Assembly (NCBI RefSeq): GCF_042432495.1
Contig: NZ_JBHLXC010000012.1
Location: forward strand, 62,001 to 126,000
DNA from: Pseudochelatococcus lubricantis
Lineage (GTDB): Bacteria; Pseudomonadota; Alphaproteobacteria; Rhizobiales; Beijerinckiaceae
Length of the DNA stretch: 64,000 bases
Reading direction: 5' to 3'
Notes under the pieces: model-generated
Databases searched by the model: none
What the model was told of the DNA's origin: nothing
Seen by the model: only the letters and a program-made list of their open reading frames with translations
Program-made: the position numbers and the translations under genes
Shown here: one piece after another, positions 18,374 to 28,238 of the stretch
Layout of the letters: each line of letters starts with the position of its first letter
Numbering within the stretch: position 1 is the stretch's first letter

Positions 18374-19966
18374 ATGTCGTACCAAAGCGCTATCAATGAT
18401 GCTGAAAAGCTTATCCAGTCCAACGAAAGCTGGACGGGCGTGACGCCCGAGGCCGTTGCACGGATGCGCCTGCAGAACCGCTTCCAGACGGGCCTCGATA
18501 TTGCCCGCTATACTGCCGCGATCGTCCGCAAGGACATGGCCGCCTATGACCGCGACCCGGCCAAGTACACGCAGTCGCTCGGCTGCTGGCACGGCTTCAT
18601 CGGCCAGCAGAAGCTGATCGCGATCAAGAAGCACTTCGGCACGACCGAGCGCCGTTACCTGTATCTGTCGGGCTGGATGGTCGCCGCGCTGCGCTCCGAG
18701 TTCGGGCCGCTTCCGGATCAGTCCATGCACGAGAAGACCAGCGTGCCGGCGCTGATCGAGGAACTCTACACGTTCCTGCGCCAGGCCGACGCGCGTGAAC
18801 TCGGACTGATCTTCCGCGAGATCGACAAGGCCCGCGAGGCCGGTGACGCCGCGCGCGAGCGCGAGCTGATCCAGCAGGTCGAAACCCATCAGACCCACGT
18901 CGTGCCGATCATCGCCGACATCGACGCCGGCTTCGGCAACGCCGAGGCGACCTATCTGCTCGCGAAGAAGATGATCGAGGCGGGCGCCTGCGCCCTGCAG
19001 ATCGAGAACCAGGTCTCGGACGAGAAGCAGTGCGGCCATCAGGACGGCAAGGTGACGGTGCCGCATGAGGACTTCGTGGCGAAGATCCGCGCGCTGCGCT
19101 ATGCGTTCCTCGAACTCGGCGTCGAAGACGGCATCATCGTCGCGCGCACCGACTCGCTCGGCGCGGGCCTCACCAAGCAGATCGCGTTCAGTGCCCGCGA
19201 GGGCGACATCGGCGACCAGTACAATTCGTTCCTGGACGTGGAGGAGGTGCCCGAGGGCCAGCACATCAACGGCGAAGTGCTGATCACCCGCGGCAGCAAG
19301 GTGTTCCGGCCGAAGCGTCTTCGCTCGAACCTGTTCCAGTTCCGTGAGGGCACCGGCGCCGACCGCGTCGTCCTGGACTGCATCAACTCGCTGCAGAACG
19401 GCGCCGACCTTCTCTGGATCGAAACCGAGAAGCCGCACGTCGAGCAGATCGCGAGCATGGTGGACCGGATTCGCGAGGTCGTCCCGAACGCGAAGCTCGT
19501 GTACAACAACTCGCCTTCGTTCAACTGGACGCTGAGCTTCCGCCAGCAGGTGTTCGACACCTGGAAGGAAGCGGGCAAGGACGTGTCGGCCTACGACCGC
19601 GCGAAGCTGATGAGCGCGGACTACGACAGCAGCGAGCTGGCCGCCGAGGCGGACGAAAAGATCCGGACGTTCCAGCGCGATGCCGCTCTGCGCTCCGGCA
19701 TCTTCCACCACCTCATCACGCTGCCGACCTATCACACGGCCGCGTTGTCCACCGACAATCTCGCGAAGGAGTACTTCGGCGAGCAGGGCATGCTCGGCTA
19801 CGTCGCGAATGTCCAGCGCAACGAAATCCGTCAGGGTATCGCCTGCGTGAAGCACCAGAACATGGCGGGTTCCGACATCGGCGACGATCACAAGGAGTAC
19901 TTCTCCGGTGAAGCCGCACTGAAGGCGGGCGGCCAGCATAACACCATGAACCAGTTCGCTGCCTGA
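18374..19966 (+). CDS. aceA: Isocitrate lyase
   Basis: 530 residues, matching the longer isocitrate lyase subgroup. The catalytic KxCGH motif is KQCGH with the active-site Cys at 220; SLGCWHGFIGQQ and VYNNSPSFNW are conserved family stretches. It splits isocitrate into glyoxylate and succinate, letting the cell grow on acetate and fatty acids. ATG preceded by AAGGGAAA. A 69-residue ORF follows after 74 nt, and a terminator-like hairpin after that. Confidence 0.96.
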   Translation: MSYQSAINDAEKLIQSNESWTGVTPEAVARMRLQNRFQTGLDIARYTAAIVRKDMAAYDRDPAKYTQSLGCWHGFIGQQKLIAIKKHFGTTERRYLYLSGWMVAALRSEFGPLPDQSMHEKTSVPALIEELYTFLRQADARELGLIFREIDKAREAGDAARERELIQQVETHQTHVVPIIADIDAGFGNAEATYLLAKKMIEAGACALQIENQVSDEKQCGHQDGKVTVPHEDFVAKIRALRYAFLELGVEDGIIVARTDSLGAGLTKQIAFSAREGDIGDQYNSFLDVEEVPEGQHINGEVLITRGSKVFRPKRLRSNLFQFREGTGADRVVLDCINSLQNGADLLWIETEKPHVEQIASMVDRIREVVPNAKLVYNNSPSFNWTLSFRQQVFDTWKEAGKDVSAYDRAKLMSADYDSSELAAEADEKIRTFQRDAALRSGIFHHLITLPTYHTAALSTDNLAKEYFGEQGMLGYVANVQRNEIRQGIACVKHQNMAGSDIGDDHKEYFSGEAALKAGGQHNTMNQFAA

Positions 19967-20040
19967 TACACGGCAAGCGCCACAAACCATACGGTGGACG
20001 CGATGGCGCCCACCCATCCTAACCCGGAGGGAGAGAAGAG

Positions 20041-20250
20041 ATGTCTGAGCATCAGGAACACCAGGAAGAAGACAAGCTGCACCCCATTCAACAACCGCAG
20101 CGCTCGCGCGCCGTTTTCTCGCAGGAAGATTTCGACCTGATCCGCACGGCGATCGCGCATTACCTGCAAGAAATCCGGGATAATCCGGAAGCGTCCAAGG
20201 AAGCGTCCAAGTACTCCAACCTTTACCACCGCCTCGGCCGCGTCGGCTGA
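20041..20250 (+). CDS. Small conserved-looking acidic protein, unknown function
   Basis: 69 residues, MSEHQEHQEEDKLHPIQ at the start, then a helical C-terminal half (FSQEDFDLIRTAIAHYLQEIRDN). A strong GGAGGGAGAGAAG site lies just before the ATG. It follows isocitrate lyase on the same strand after 74 nt and precedes a hairpin, so it is probably cotranscribed. No membrane segment or signal peptide. I do not recognise a named family. Confidence 0.7.
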   Translation: MSEHQEHQEEDKLHPIQQPQRSRAVFSQEDFDLIRTAIAHYLQEIRDNPEASKEASKYSNLYHRLGRVG

Positions 20251-20282
20251 TACGCCATCCGGCCAGACGGAACGGGTGCACG

Positions 20283-20314
20283 GCATGATCCGGCTTGACC
20301 AAACCGGATCATGC
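20283..20314 (+). terminator. Hairpin after the aceA/69-residue-ORF unit
   Basis: Perfect 11-bp arms GCATGATCCGG and CCGGATCATGC around CTTGACCAAA. No clear T-run, so it is either a weak terminator or an intergenic repeat. Confidence 0.45.
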
Positions 20315-20346
20315 TTCCCGGAATACGCTTAAAGGGGGGCGACAGG

Positions 20347-20380
20347 GCGGCGGCCGGGAAAACAATCTCCCGGCCGCCGC
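20347..20380. terminator. Bidirectional terminator between aceA unit and frmA
   Basis: Perfect 13-bp stem GCGGCGGCCGGGA / TCCCGGCCGCCGC with an 8-nt loop, in the gap between two convergent genes, followed by TCTCTT on the plus strand. Confidence 0.65.
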
Positions 20381-20404
20381 TCTCTTGATCGCCCGTGCGC
20401 GCCA

Positions 20405-21517
<1,113 letters not shown>

Positions 21518-21655
21518 GTCGGTATTCCTTCTCGATGCGATGGTATCGGGAGCGCAACGGCCTTGGTGGTATCGCCGCCCCGCTTCATTTCTTCGTTGGT
21601 GCACAAGCTTTTCCGGAAGGCGGAAGCCGCCTGCCGGGAGCGGGCGTTGACGCGG

Positions 21656-21940
21656 TTACTTCAGATACGTGCGCAAGAGCCGCATGATCTCATCGATCTC
21701 CGCATCCCGCTCCGGAACGGCACTGCCGGCCACCTGCGCCTGCCCGAACGTCTCCCGCAAATGGCTGTCCAGAACCTCGGCCATCAACCCGGTCGTCGCG
21801 CCGCGCAGCGCCGCGATCTGCTGCAATAGCGGGCCGCATTCCGTGCCGGCCTCCACCGCCCGTTCCAAAGCCTCGGCCTGCCCCCTGATCCGGCGCAGGC
21901 GCCTTATGGCGCGTTTCTTGTCTTCAGGCGAATGTGGCAT
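21656..21940 (-). CDS. frmR: Formaldehyde-responsive repressor, CsoR/RcnR family
   Basis: 94 residues from the ATG at 21940 (AGGAG 5 nt upstream), starting MPHSPEDKKRAIRRLRRIRGQ. FrmR senses formaldehyde by joining Pro2 and Cys35, and both are present here; His60 of the family is also kept. An all-helical tetrameric repressor. It sits 138 nt upstream of frmA on the same strand, with its own operator just before it, so it should autoregulate the frmRA unit. Confidence 0.92.
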   Translation of the reverse strand: MPHSPEDKKRAIRRLRRIRGQAEALERAVEAGTECGPLLQQIAALRGATTGLMAEVLDSHLRETFGQAQVAGSAVPERDAEIDEIMRLLRTYLK

Positions 21941-21967
21941 ATCGGCTCCTGACATTCAGGACCATAT

Positions 21968-21984
21968 ATACTCCACCGGGGTAT
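21968..21984 (-). promoter_or_regulatory. FrmR operator
   Basis: ATACTCC ACC GGGGTAT: arms ATACTCC and GGGGTAT pair at 6 of 7 positions around a G/C-rich centre, matching the known FrmR/CsoR-class operator form (ATA-GGGGG-TAT type). It ends 28 nt before the frmR start, where the promoter should be. Confidence 0.75.
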
Positions 21985-22121
21985 TTCAACATCTCTTCCG
22001 AAGCGCCGTTCCGGCACGTGGAGGGCCAACTGGCATGAGCCAACCGTTCAGGTTGTGGCATCGTAAGATACCGGTCCGCGCGGCCGGAAGTCGGTTTCGC
22101 GGCGCGGGCATCCGGCTTACC

Positions 22122-22922
22122 TCACCGCCGGTCCCGCTCCCACGTATCGGCGAGGGATGCCAACAGGGTGCGCATGTGCGCCGGCGTCCCTATCCGCCCG
22201 GCGGCCAGCGTCCGTGCATTGCCGTCTCCGATCCTGATCGCCTGTCCGCCATGCGCGATGGCGGCCGCGAACATGTCCTCGTCCGTCAGGTCGTCGCCGA
22301 CAGCGAGCGGCTGCCTGCCGGCAAACGGCGCGCCGCGCATGAAGGATTTCAGCGCCTCACCCTTGTCCGCCGCCGCGGGTTTCAGCTCCACCAGCATCTT
22401 GCCGCTTTGCAGACTCCACCGGGGGCCGGCGCGCACGGCGGCCTCCCGCATCAGGGCTTCGACGCTGTCGCGGTGGTGCGGCGCGAGGCGGTAATGAACG
22501 GCGACGGCCACGCCCTTGTCCTCGACGATCACGCCGGGCAGGCTGGCGGCGCCGGCGTGCAGCGCAGCCTTGGCCTGCAGAAACGCGGGGGACGGTTCGA
22601 TTGCGATCGTCCGCCCGCCGGGCAGGCGCAGCTCTGCCCCATGCAGACCGGCGAGCGGAAAGCAGTGCGGATGGAACAGTCGATCCACGAAGCCGATGCC
22701 GCGCCCGGTCACCAGCGCCAAGGCGCCTCCGAGGCCCGTCATGACCACGGCGAGGCTTGCGGCCAGCCCGGCAGGCGCTTCCACCGCGTCCGGTGTCGGG
22801 GCGATATCGACAAGCGTGCCGTCAATATCGAGGAACAGCGCCCATTTCTCGGGATTTGCCGCCAGCGCGCCGAACGAGGATGGCGAAAACGCCTCCCCGC
22901 CCCTTTCGCCGTTGCCGTTCAT
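22122..22922 (-). CDS. otsB: Trehalose-6-phosphate phosphatase
   Basis: 266 residues from the ATG at 22922, which overlaps the otsA stop as ATGA; the longer open frame to 23180 is shadow. HAD phosphatase motif I ALFLDIDGTLVDIAPTP near residues 28-44 and a late AVGDDLTDEDMFAAA. It removes the phosphate from trehalose-6-phosphate. Translationally coupled to otsA, giving a two-gene trehalose operon. Confidence 0.92.
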   Translation of the reverse strand: MNGNGERGGEAFSPSSFGALAANPEKWALFLDIDGTLVDIAPTPDAVEAPAGLAASLAVVMTGLGGALALVTGRGIGFVDRLFHPHCFPLAGLHGAELRLPGGRTIAIEPSPAFLQAKAALHAGAASLPGVIVEDKGVAVAVHYRLAPHHRDSVEALMREAAVRAGPRWSLQSGKMLVELKPAAADKGEALKSFMRGAPFAGRQPLAVGDDLTDEDMFAAAIAHGGQAIRIGDGNARTLAAGRIGTPAHMRTLLASLADTWERDRR

Positions 22923-24472
22923 TTGCACGTCGAAACCGCGACCGGAAGGGTGCGAACCGTCTTGCGCGTCTCGGCGGGACGTGGCGTTTTCTGATTGGCC
23001 CGCCGGTTGCCGACAGAGATGACGTCGAGGTTTCCGATTGCCGGCAGCGCGGGCGTTCCGGCGGCCGGCACCCCGCCTTCGGACGGGAGCACGATGGTCT
23101 GACCCGCGCCGGGATTCTCCAGATCGCCCAGAAAACGCCTGCCCCATTGCGATATGTCTGTCTCGCCGACCCCGGCCCACATCGTCGTCCAGCGGTTGAT
23201 GCGCTCTTCAAGCGGCATCTTGAGCGCCTGATCGATGGCTTTCGCAGTGCCGTCCAGATCGTAGGGATTGACCAGCAGCGCGCCTTTCAGCACCGTGGCG
23301 GCGCCGGCAAAGCGCGAGAGCACGAGCACGCCGGGGTCGGCGGGGTCCTGTGCCGCGACGAATTCCTTCGCGACCAGATTCATGCCGTCGCGCAGTGGCG
23401 TGACGAGCCCCACCTTCGCCAGCCTGTAGAGGCCGGCGAGTTCCGCGCGCGTGTGCGTGCGGTTGATATAGCGGATCGGCGTCCACGAGGCCTTGCCGTA
23501 AAGGCCGTTTATGCGCCCTGCGGTCTCCCCGAGGGCGCGCTGCATGGCCGCATATTCCGGAATATCGGCGCGGCTGCGGGGCGTGATCTGCAGGAAGGTC
23601 ACCTTGTCCAGATATCCCGGATAGGTTTCCAGCAACCGCTGGAAGGCGTCGAGACGCTGGGTCAGCCCTTTCGAGTAATCGAGCCTGTCGACGCCGAGCA
23701 GCATCGGGCGCCCGGAAAAGCTTTCCTCGACATCGCGGACGAAGCGGCTTCTGGAGGCGCGCACGGCGGCCCGCGCGAAGCCCGCCCGGTCTATCCCGAC
23801 CGGATAGACACCGACCTGCAGGGTGTTGCTTCCCACGGTATAGCTGACATGGTCCTGCGTGGTGGCATGCGCCTCGGTCACCAGATAGTCGCCGAAATTC
23901 GCCGCATCCCGCCGGGTCTGGAAACCCACCAGATCGCAGGCGGTCAGCGCATGCGCGATTTCGGCATGGTTCGGCAGCGCCAGAAAGACATCCACCGAGG
24001 GCCAGGGAATGTGCTGGAAATATCCGATCCTGTTCGACACGCCCCGCGCCCGCAGCGCCTCGGCGAGCGGGATGAGGTGGTAATCGTGGATCCAGATCAC
24101 GTCGTCGGGCGCGATATGCGGCAGCAGCAGGTCCGCGAAATAACCGTTCACACGCCGGTATCCGTTCAGATCCTTGCGTGCGAATTCCGTCAGATCGAGG
24201 CGGTAGTGCAGCAGTGGCCACAGCGCGCGGTTGGCGAAGCCGCTGTAATACTCGGCGTAGTCATCTTCGGAGAGGTCGCACAGGGCGTAGGTGACGTCAC
24301 CGTGCGTGGACAGGGTTGCTTCCTGCTGCTCGGGCCCGATCCTGCCGCTCCAGCCGAACCACATGCCGCGCCGTTTCGCGAGTACGTCGTTGAGAGCGAT
24401 GGCCAATCCGCCGGCGGACTGGCTCTTGCGATTGGGCACCGTCACCCGGTTGGATACGATAATCAGCTTCAC
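22919..24472 (-). CDS. otsA: Trehalose-6-phosphate synthase (GT20)
   Basis: 517 residues, GTG start at 24472 with AGGAGGGG upstream. Starts MKLIIVSNRV; shows GYFQHIPWPS, VIWIHDYHL, LGVDRLDYSKGL and the late PLRDGMNLVAKEFVAAQ, all GT20 landmarks. It joins UDP-glucose and glucose-6-phosphate. The C-terminus is about 40-50 residues longer than the E. coli form and is low-complexity (PSEGGVPAAGTPALPA), with no clear role. Confidence 0.94.
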   Translation of the reverse strand: MKLIIVSNRVTVPNRKSQSAGGLAIALNDVLAKRRGMWFGWSGRIGPEQQEATLSTHGDVTYALCDLSEDDYAEYYSGFANRALWPLLHYRLDLTEFARKDLNGYRRVNGYFADLLLPHIAPDDVIWIHDYHLIPLAEALRARGVSNRIGYFQHIPWPSVDVFLALPNHAEIAHALTACDLVGFQTRRDAANFGDYLVTEAHATTQDHVSYTVGSNTLQVGVYPVGIDRAGFARAAVRASRSRFVRDVEESFSGRPMLLGVDRLDYSKGLTQRLDAFQRLLETYPGYLDKVTFLQITPRSRADIPEYAAMQRALGETAGRINGLYGKASWTPIRYINRTHTRAELAGLYRLAKVGLVTPLRDGMNLVAKEFVAAQDPADPGVLVLSRFAGAATVLKGALLVNPYDLDGTAKAIDQALKMPLEERINRWTTMWAGVGETDISQWGRRFLGDLENPGAGQTIVLPSEGGVPAAGTPALPAIGNLDVISVGNRRANQKTPRPAETRKTVRTLPVAVSTCK

Positions 24473-24542
24473 AGCCCCCTCCTGGTCCGTCTCCTGAGCA
24501 TCAAACCAGAAAACGGTCTGATTCCGTCGGAACGTCTGGCGC

Positions 24543-24648
24543 TCTGGAATCTGTCCTGCCTACGTTGAAACAGGACGGATTCCGGGTTCCTTATTTCGAG
24601 CGAATTTTGATCGATCGGATGATTTCATCTGATCGGAACGCGCTCTAG
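24543..24648. repeat. Palindromic intergenic repeat, copy B
   Basis: Hairpin at 24546-24583 (arms GGAATCTGTCCTGCCT and AAACAGGACGGATTCC, 13 of 16 pairs), then GGTTCCTTATTTCGAGCGAA and a second part ending ATCTGATCGGAACGCGCTCT. Same family as copies A, C and D. It fills the gap between the GH15 gene and otsA, directly after the GH15 stop. Confidence 0.8.
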
Positions 24649-26453
24649 AAGGCATCCTCCCATTTCCGCGACAGCGACAGTGCCGCGTGAATCAGACCCA
24701 CCATCGAATAGGTCTGCGGGAAGTTGCCCCAGAGTTCTCCGGTTTCCGTATGTATGCCCTCCGACAGCAAGCCGAGACTGTTGCGCCGTCCGAGCAGATC
24801 GTTGAACAAGGCGCGCGCCTCTCCTTCCCTGCCGATCTTGGCCAGGGCCTCGATGTACCAGAGCGTGCAGATCGTGAATGCCGTCTCCGGAACACCGAAA
24901 TCGTCCTCGCCCGCGTAACGGAAAAGGTGCGATCCACGTTTCAACCGCTGCCCGATGGTTTCGACAGTGGAGCGGAAACGCGGGTCATCCGCGCGCAACA
25001 GCCCGATGTCGGCGAGCAGCAGCAGGCTCGCGTCGACATCGTGCCCCTCGAAGCGTGAAACGAAGCTTGACAGCTCATTGTTCCATGCGCGCGCAAAAAT
25101 TTCTTCGCGGATGGCATCCGCCTGCTCGCGCCAGTAGGTGGCCCGATCCGTGAGGTCCAGCTTGAGCGCGATGCGCGCCAGCCTGTCGCACGCCGCCCAG
25201 CACATGGCGGCGGAATGGGTGTGAACATAGGCGAGCGCGCGAAATTCCCACAGCCCTGCGTCCGGCGTGTTCCACACCGCCACCGCCTTATGGCCGAGCG
25301 CTTCGAGCCGTTCGAACAGGGCCCTGTCGCCACGCCGCTCAAGGCGCTCGTCGAAAAAGCACTGGGCGATGGCGAGAATGACGGAGCCGTAGCCGTCGTT
25401 CTGGCGCTGGTTATAGGCGGCATTGCCCCGCCGCACCGGCCCGTAGCCTCTGTAACCGGGCAGTTCCCCGACGATTTCCTCCGTGATATGCGCCTCGAAC
25501 TGCAGCCCGAACAGCGGCTGCAGTTCGCGCTCGCCGTTGCGCGTCACGACGTTGGTGACGTAGCTGATATAGTCTTCCATCGTCAGTGTCGCGCCCAGCC
25601 GGTTGAGCGCGCGGACGGTAAAGAAGGAATCGCGCAGCCAGCAATAGCGGTAGTCCCACGTGCGGCCCGACGCGCCGAATTCCGGGATCGAGGTCGTGAG
25701 CGCGGCAGCGATGCCTCCGGTCTCCTCGAAAGCACAAAGACGTAGGGTGATCGCGGCGCGGATGACGACATCCTGCCATTCGAAGGGAACGGCGAGATAG
25801 CGCACCCAGTCACGCCAGTAGCGGGCGGTTTCGTCATGGAAATTCCCACCGATGAGGCCAGGCGCCTCCGTTGGGATCTCGTCCTGGCCCAGAACGCAGG
25901 TGAGCGTGCGCTCCAGAACGAAGGGCACCTCCTTGACGACGAGGCCGGGGGCCGCATCCGTGGTCAGACGCAGCACCTGATCGCCGACGATGTAACGGAT
26001 ATGGTTGGAGCCCCGGGTGATCTCGGCCGGCACGCGGCCATAATCCCCGGAAGGGCGGATGCGCAGCGTGATGCGGGGTGTGCCCGCCAGCGGCTCGATC
26101 CGGCGCACCAGCATCGCCGGACGGAAGATGCGGCCATACCGCTTGAAACGGGGTGCGAAATCGGTGACGCGCACGCGCGAGCCGTCGGCGGCTTCGAGCA
26201 CGGTTTCGAGGATCGCCGTGTTGGGGGTATAGGCCCGGTGGCTGGCGGAGAAACCCTCCAGCACGATTTCAAACGCGCCGCCGCCATGCGGGGTCTTGCC
26301 GATGAGCGAGTGGAAGACGGGATCGCCGTCGAGCTGCGGATAGCACATCCACACGATGCTGGCCCGGTCGTCGACGAGGGCCGCGATCGTGCTGTTACCA
26401 ATAACGCCCAGATCAAGATTACCTGTTGTACAAGCTTCTCTGTCCACACTCAC
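24645..26453 (-). CDS. Glycoside hydrolase family 15 (glucoamylase/trehalase-like)
   Basis: 602 residues, GTG start at 26453 with GAGGAG upstream. N-terminal beta-sandwich (LGVIGNSTIAALVDDRASIVWMCYPQLDGDPVF), then an (alpha/alpha)6 domain with YRYCWLRDSFFTVRALNRLG, GLWEFRALAYVHTHS and the late LLSEGIHTETGELWGNFPQTYS, where the catalytic glutamates are expected. Bacterial members include trehalases. It lies beside otsA-otsB in the same direction, so trehalose turnover is a reasonable guess. No signal peptide, so cytoplasmic. Confidence 0.88.
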   Translation of the reverse strand: MSVDREACTTGNLDLGVIGNSTIAALVDDRASIVWMCYPQLDGDPVFHSLIGKTPHGGGAFEIVLEGFSASHRAYTPNTAILETVLEAADGSRVRVTDFAPRFKRYGRIFRPAMLVRRIEPLAGTPRITLRIRPSGDYGRVPAEITRGSNHIRYIVGDQVLRLTTDAAPGLVVKEVPFVLERTLTCVLGQDEIPTEAPGLIGGNFHDETARYWRDWVRYLAVPFEWQDVVIRAAITLRLCAFEETGGIAAALTTSIPEFGASGRTWDYRYCWLRDSFFTVRALNRLGATLTMEDYISYVTNVVTRNGERELQPLFGLQFEAHITEEIVGELPGYRGYGPVRRGNAAYNQRQNDGYGSVILAIAQCFFDERLERRGDRALFERLEALGHKAVAVWNTPDAGLWEFRALAYVHTHSAAMCWAACDRLARIALKLDLTDRATYWREQADAIREEIFARAWNNELSSFVSRFEGHDVDASLLLLADIGLLRADDPRFRSTVETIGQRLKRGSHLFRYAGEDDFGVPETAFTICTLWYIEALAKIGREGEARALFNDLLGRRNSLGLLSEGIHTETGELWGNFPQTYSMVGLIHAALSLSRKWEDAF

Positions 26454-26775
26454 GGTCTACTCCTCACCACGGGGTTCCGCTTTTAGATTATGTCACCCTT
26501 TCACGGAAGCGATGACATGATCTTAAATTCCGATTTCATGCTAAGTCTTAGCTATCAAACGCCTCCATTTGATCGGAAAACGCTCTAGCCGGGGAATACG
26601 ATCCACCGCAATGGTGCAACCGGCGTCCTCTCCGCCGACCTTTTTTGCCTGGGCCGGAACAAATGTTCGGCCTTCCGGTTGAACCAGCAACCGCTCGGGC
26701 AGTGGGGAGCCCTTGCGGCGACACGGAGCCTGCCGCAAAACGGCACGCTGGATCTCGCATTGGAGGGACTCGAAA
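26454..26775. other. Intergenic gap between GH15 and CBS genes
   Basis: 322 nt without a convincing gene. Holds a partial member of the palindromic repeat family at about 26553-26589 (CCATTTGATCGGAAAACGCT) and, near its end, GGAGGGA, the ribosome site of the CBS gene. Divergent promoters for both neighbours must lie here; none was recognised with confidence. Confidence 0.6.
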
Positions 26776-27207
26776 ATGCAGGTATCAGAAATCATGAGCC
26801 GGGATATCCATCTCGTCAATCCGGACGACACGATCGTTCAGGTCGCGAAAATGATGGCTGAGAACGATATCGGCTTTCTGCCGGTCGGGGAAAACGACCG
26901 GCTTGTCGGCACGATAACCGACCGGGATATCGTGGTGCGGTACGTCGCCGGCGGCAGGAACGGCGACGCCAGGGTGCGCGACGTCATGACCGCTGATGTC
27001 AAATACTGTTTTGAGGACGAGGACATCGACGACGTGACCCGCAACATGGGTGACATTCAGGTGCGGCGGCTGCCGGTCGTGAACCGCGACAAGCGCCTGA
27101 CCGGCGTCGTATCGCTCGCCGACACGGCGCACCAAAATCCGTCCGTTGCCGGCTCCTGCCTCAAGGACATAACCGCGCCGGGCGGCCCGACCTCGCAGAC
27201 GGGTTGA
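26776..27207 (+). CDS. Two-CBS-domain protein
   Basis: 143 residues from the ATG at 26776 (GGAGGGA upstream). Two CBS motifs: MSRDIHLVNPDDTIVQVAKMM with VGTITDRDIVVR (about 7-60), and VMTADVKYCFEDEDIDDV with LTGVVSLADTA (about 70-125). Stand-alone CBS pairs bind adenosine nucleotides and are often stress-linked, but the partner is unknown. A strong terminator follows. Confidence 0.88.
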   Translation: MQVSEIMSRDIHLVNPDDTIVQVAKMMAENDIGFLPVGENDRLVGTITDRDIVVRYVAGGRNGDARVRDVMTADVKYCFEDEDIDDVTRNMGDIQVRRLPVVNRDKRLTGVVSLADTAHQNPSVAGSCLKDITAPGGPTSQTG

Positions 27208-27226
27208 AAGAACTGATCCACAATGG

Positions 27227-27260
27227 CAGATGCCGCCGGTTCCCACGGCGGCATCTGTTT
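27227..27260 (+). terminator. Terminator of the CBS gene
   Basis: Perfect 12-bp stem CAGATGCCGCCG / CGGCGGCATCTG with a 7-nt loop, then TTT, 20 nt after the stop codon. Confidence 0.75.
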
Positions 27261-27404
27261 GACGTGTGACGAAGAGGAAGCCGGAAAGGATCGCCCGCAA
27301 TGACGCGCCCGGGGACGGGAGAGACGGGCTCCGGCGGCAGCGGCCTCTCGCGGGAATGATCGTCGACAACGTCGCGGCAACTGTTCGTAAACGGACTGCC
27401 GAGC

Positions 27405-27581
27405 TTATCGTTTATGCTTGGCCAGCTTGTCCGGCGGGGGTTCCTTCGTCTCGCGCTTGTCCGCAGGCTCCCGCGTAACGGAGGACGGATCGCTGGCCGG
27501 GAAACTGTCTTCCAAGCTTTTGTCCAGTATCTTCTCCGTATCGGTCGGCTTGTCAGCTTTCTTTTTCTCGTTCTTTGGCAT
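27405..27581 (-). CDS. Small lysine-rich protein with SFPASDP motif
   Basis: 58 residues from the ATG at 27581 (GAAGG upstream). Very charged: MPKNEKKKADKPTDTEKILDK, then LEDSFPASDPSSVTREPADK. The S-F-P-A-S-D-P motif recurs in short uncharacterised proteins of alphaproteobacteria. Probably unstructured. A gene for a small membrane protein lies just upstream on the same strand. Function unknown. Confidence 0.7.
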   Translation of the reverse strand: MPKNEKKKADKPTDTEKILDKSLEDSFPASDPSSVTREPADKRETKEPPPDKLAKHKR

Positions 27582-27601
27582 GATGACACCTTCTTGATTA
27601 T

Positions 27602-27790
27602 CTACGGAGCGGGAGAACCGCCGTAGGCCCATATCTCCAGCGCCAGCCACGCAATCGCAGCCAGAGCCAGGCTCGCCAGCAGGATGTAGAAAACCGTTCG
27701 TCCGATGCCGCCCGGGCGCGTTTTTGTCGCCGGCATAACCTCCTGCTCTTCATCGGGGCGTGGATGCCGGTCGTCAGGTGAATCCGCCAT
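27602..27790 (-). CDS. Small single-pass membrane protein
   Basis: 62 residues from the ATG at 27790 (GGAGAGCC upstream). Hydrophilic, acidic N-terminus, then one membrane helix (FYILLASLALAAIAWLALEI) ending close to the C-terminus. It ends 20 nt before the SFPASDP gene and probably shares its message. No family recognised. Confidence 0.62.
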   Translation of the reverse strand: MADSPDDRHPRPDEEQEVMPATKTRPGGIGRTVFYILLASLALAAIAWLALEIWAYGGSPAP

Positions 27791-27817
27791 AGGGGGCTCT
27801 CCTGTGGTCGTTACCAA

Positions 27818-28238
27818 GTCAGCAACGCAGCCCTGGCGAAATTTGTTCCGTGTCTTGCGGCAGGGCCGGATACTCGCCTATGAAGCCGGGGGATAGGCGG
27901 CCACCTTCGACACGTGGGCGAATCTTTGTCTTTCGGACTTAAATTACGCAGCGTGATGAATAACATTCAGTCTTTATGGCGCTAAAAATCGCTTTCAGAT
28001 TAATATCTGTATATAGAATGAAAATGATTTCCCATTTAGAATTATGCTTATGGTGTATAGCGAACGGGACTGATTGGCAGATAGAAAGCCATCGGTCCAC
28101 AAGTTTTTTGGAAGCATTCCATAAATGCCACAATCGCGGATAAGCGTTGAATGATGTTGACATCCGTCGTTCATGGATCGCGGTTGAAAATCACATGCAT
28201 TGCCGCCACGGCTGCATGACAACGGCAAGGAGGCTGTG
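27818..28238. other. 421-nt gap with an AT-rich core
   Basis: No convincing gene. The core, about 27940-28165, is clearly richer in A+T than the rest of the window (for example TTAATATCTGTATATAGAATG) and carries only short frames in both directions without ribosome sites or recognisable products. It ends at the strong AAGGAGG site of the ATP-grasp gene. Confidence 0.6.

Noticed and set aside
18254..20302. 682-codon minus-strand frame opposite aceA
   Set aside because: Antisense shadow; isocitrate lyase on the plus strand has full motif support.
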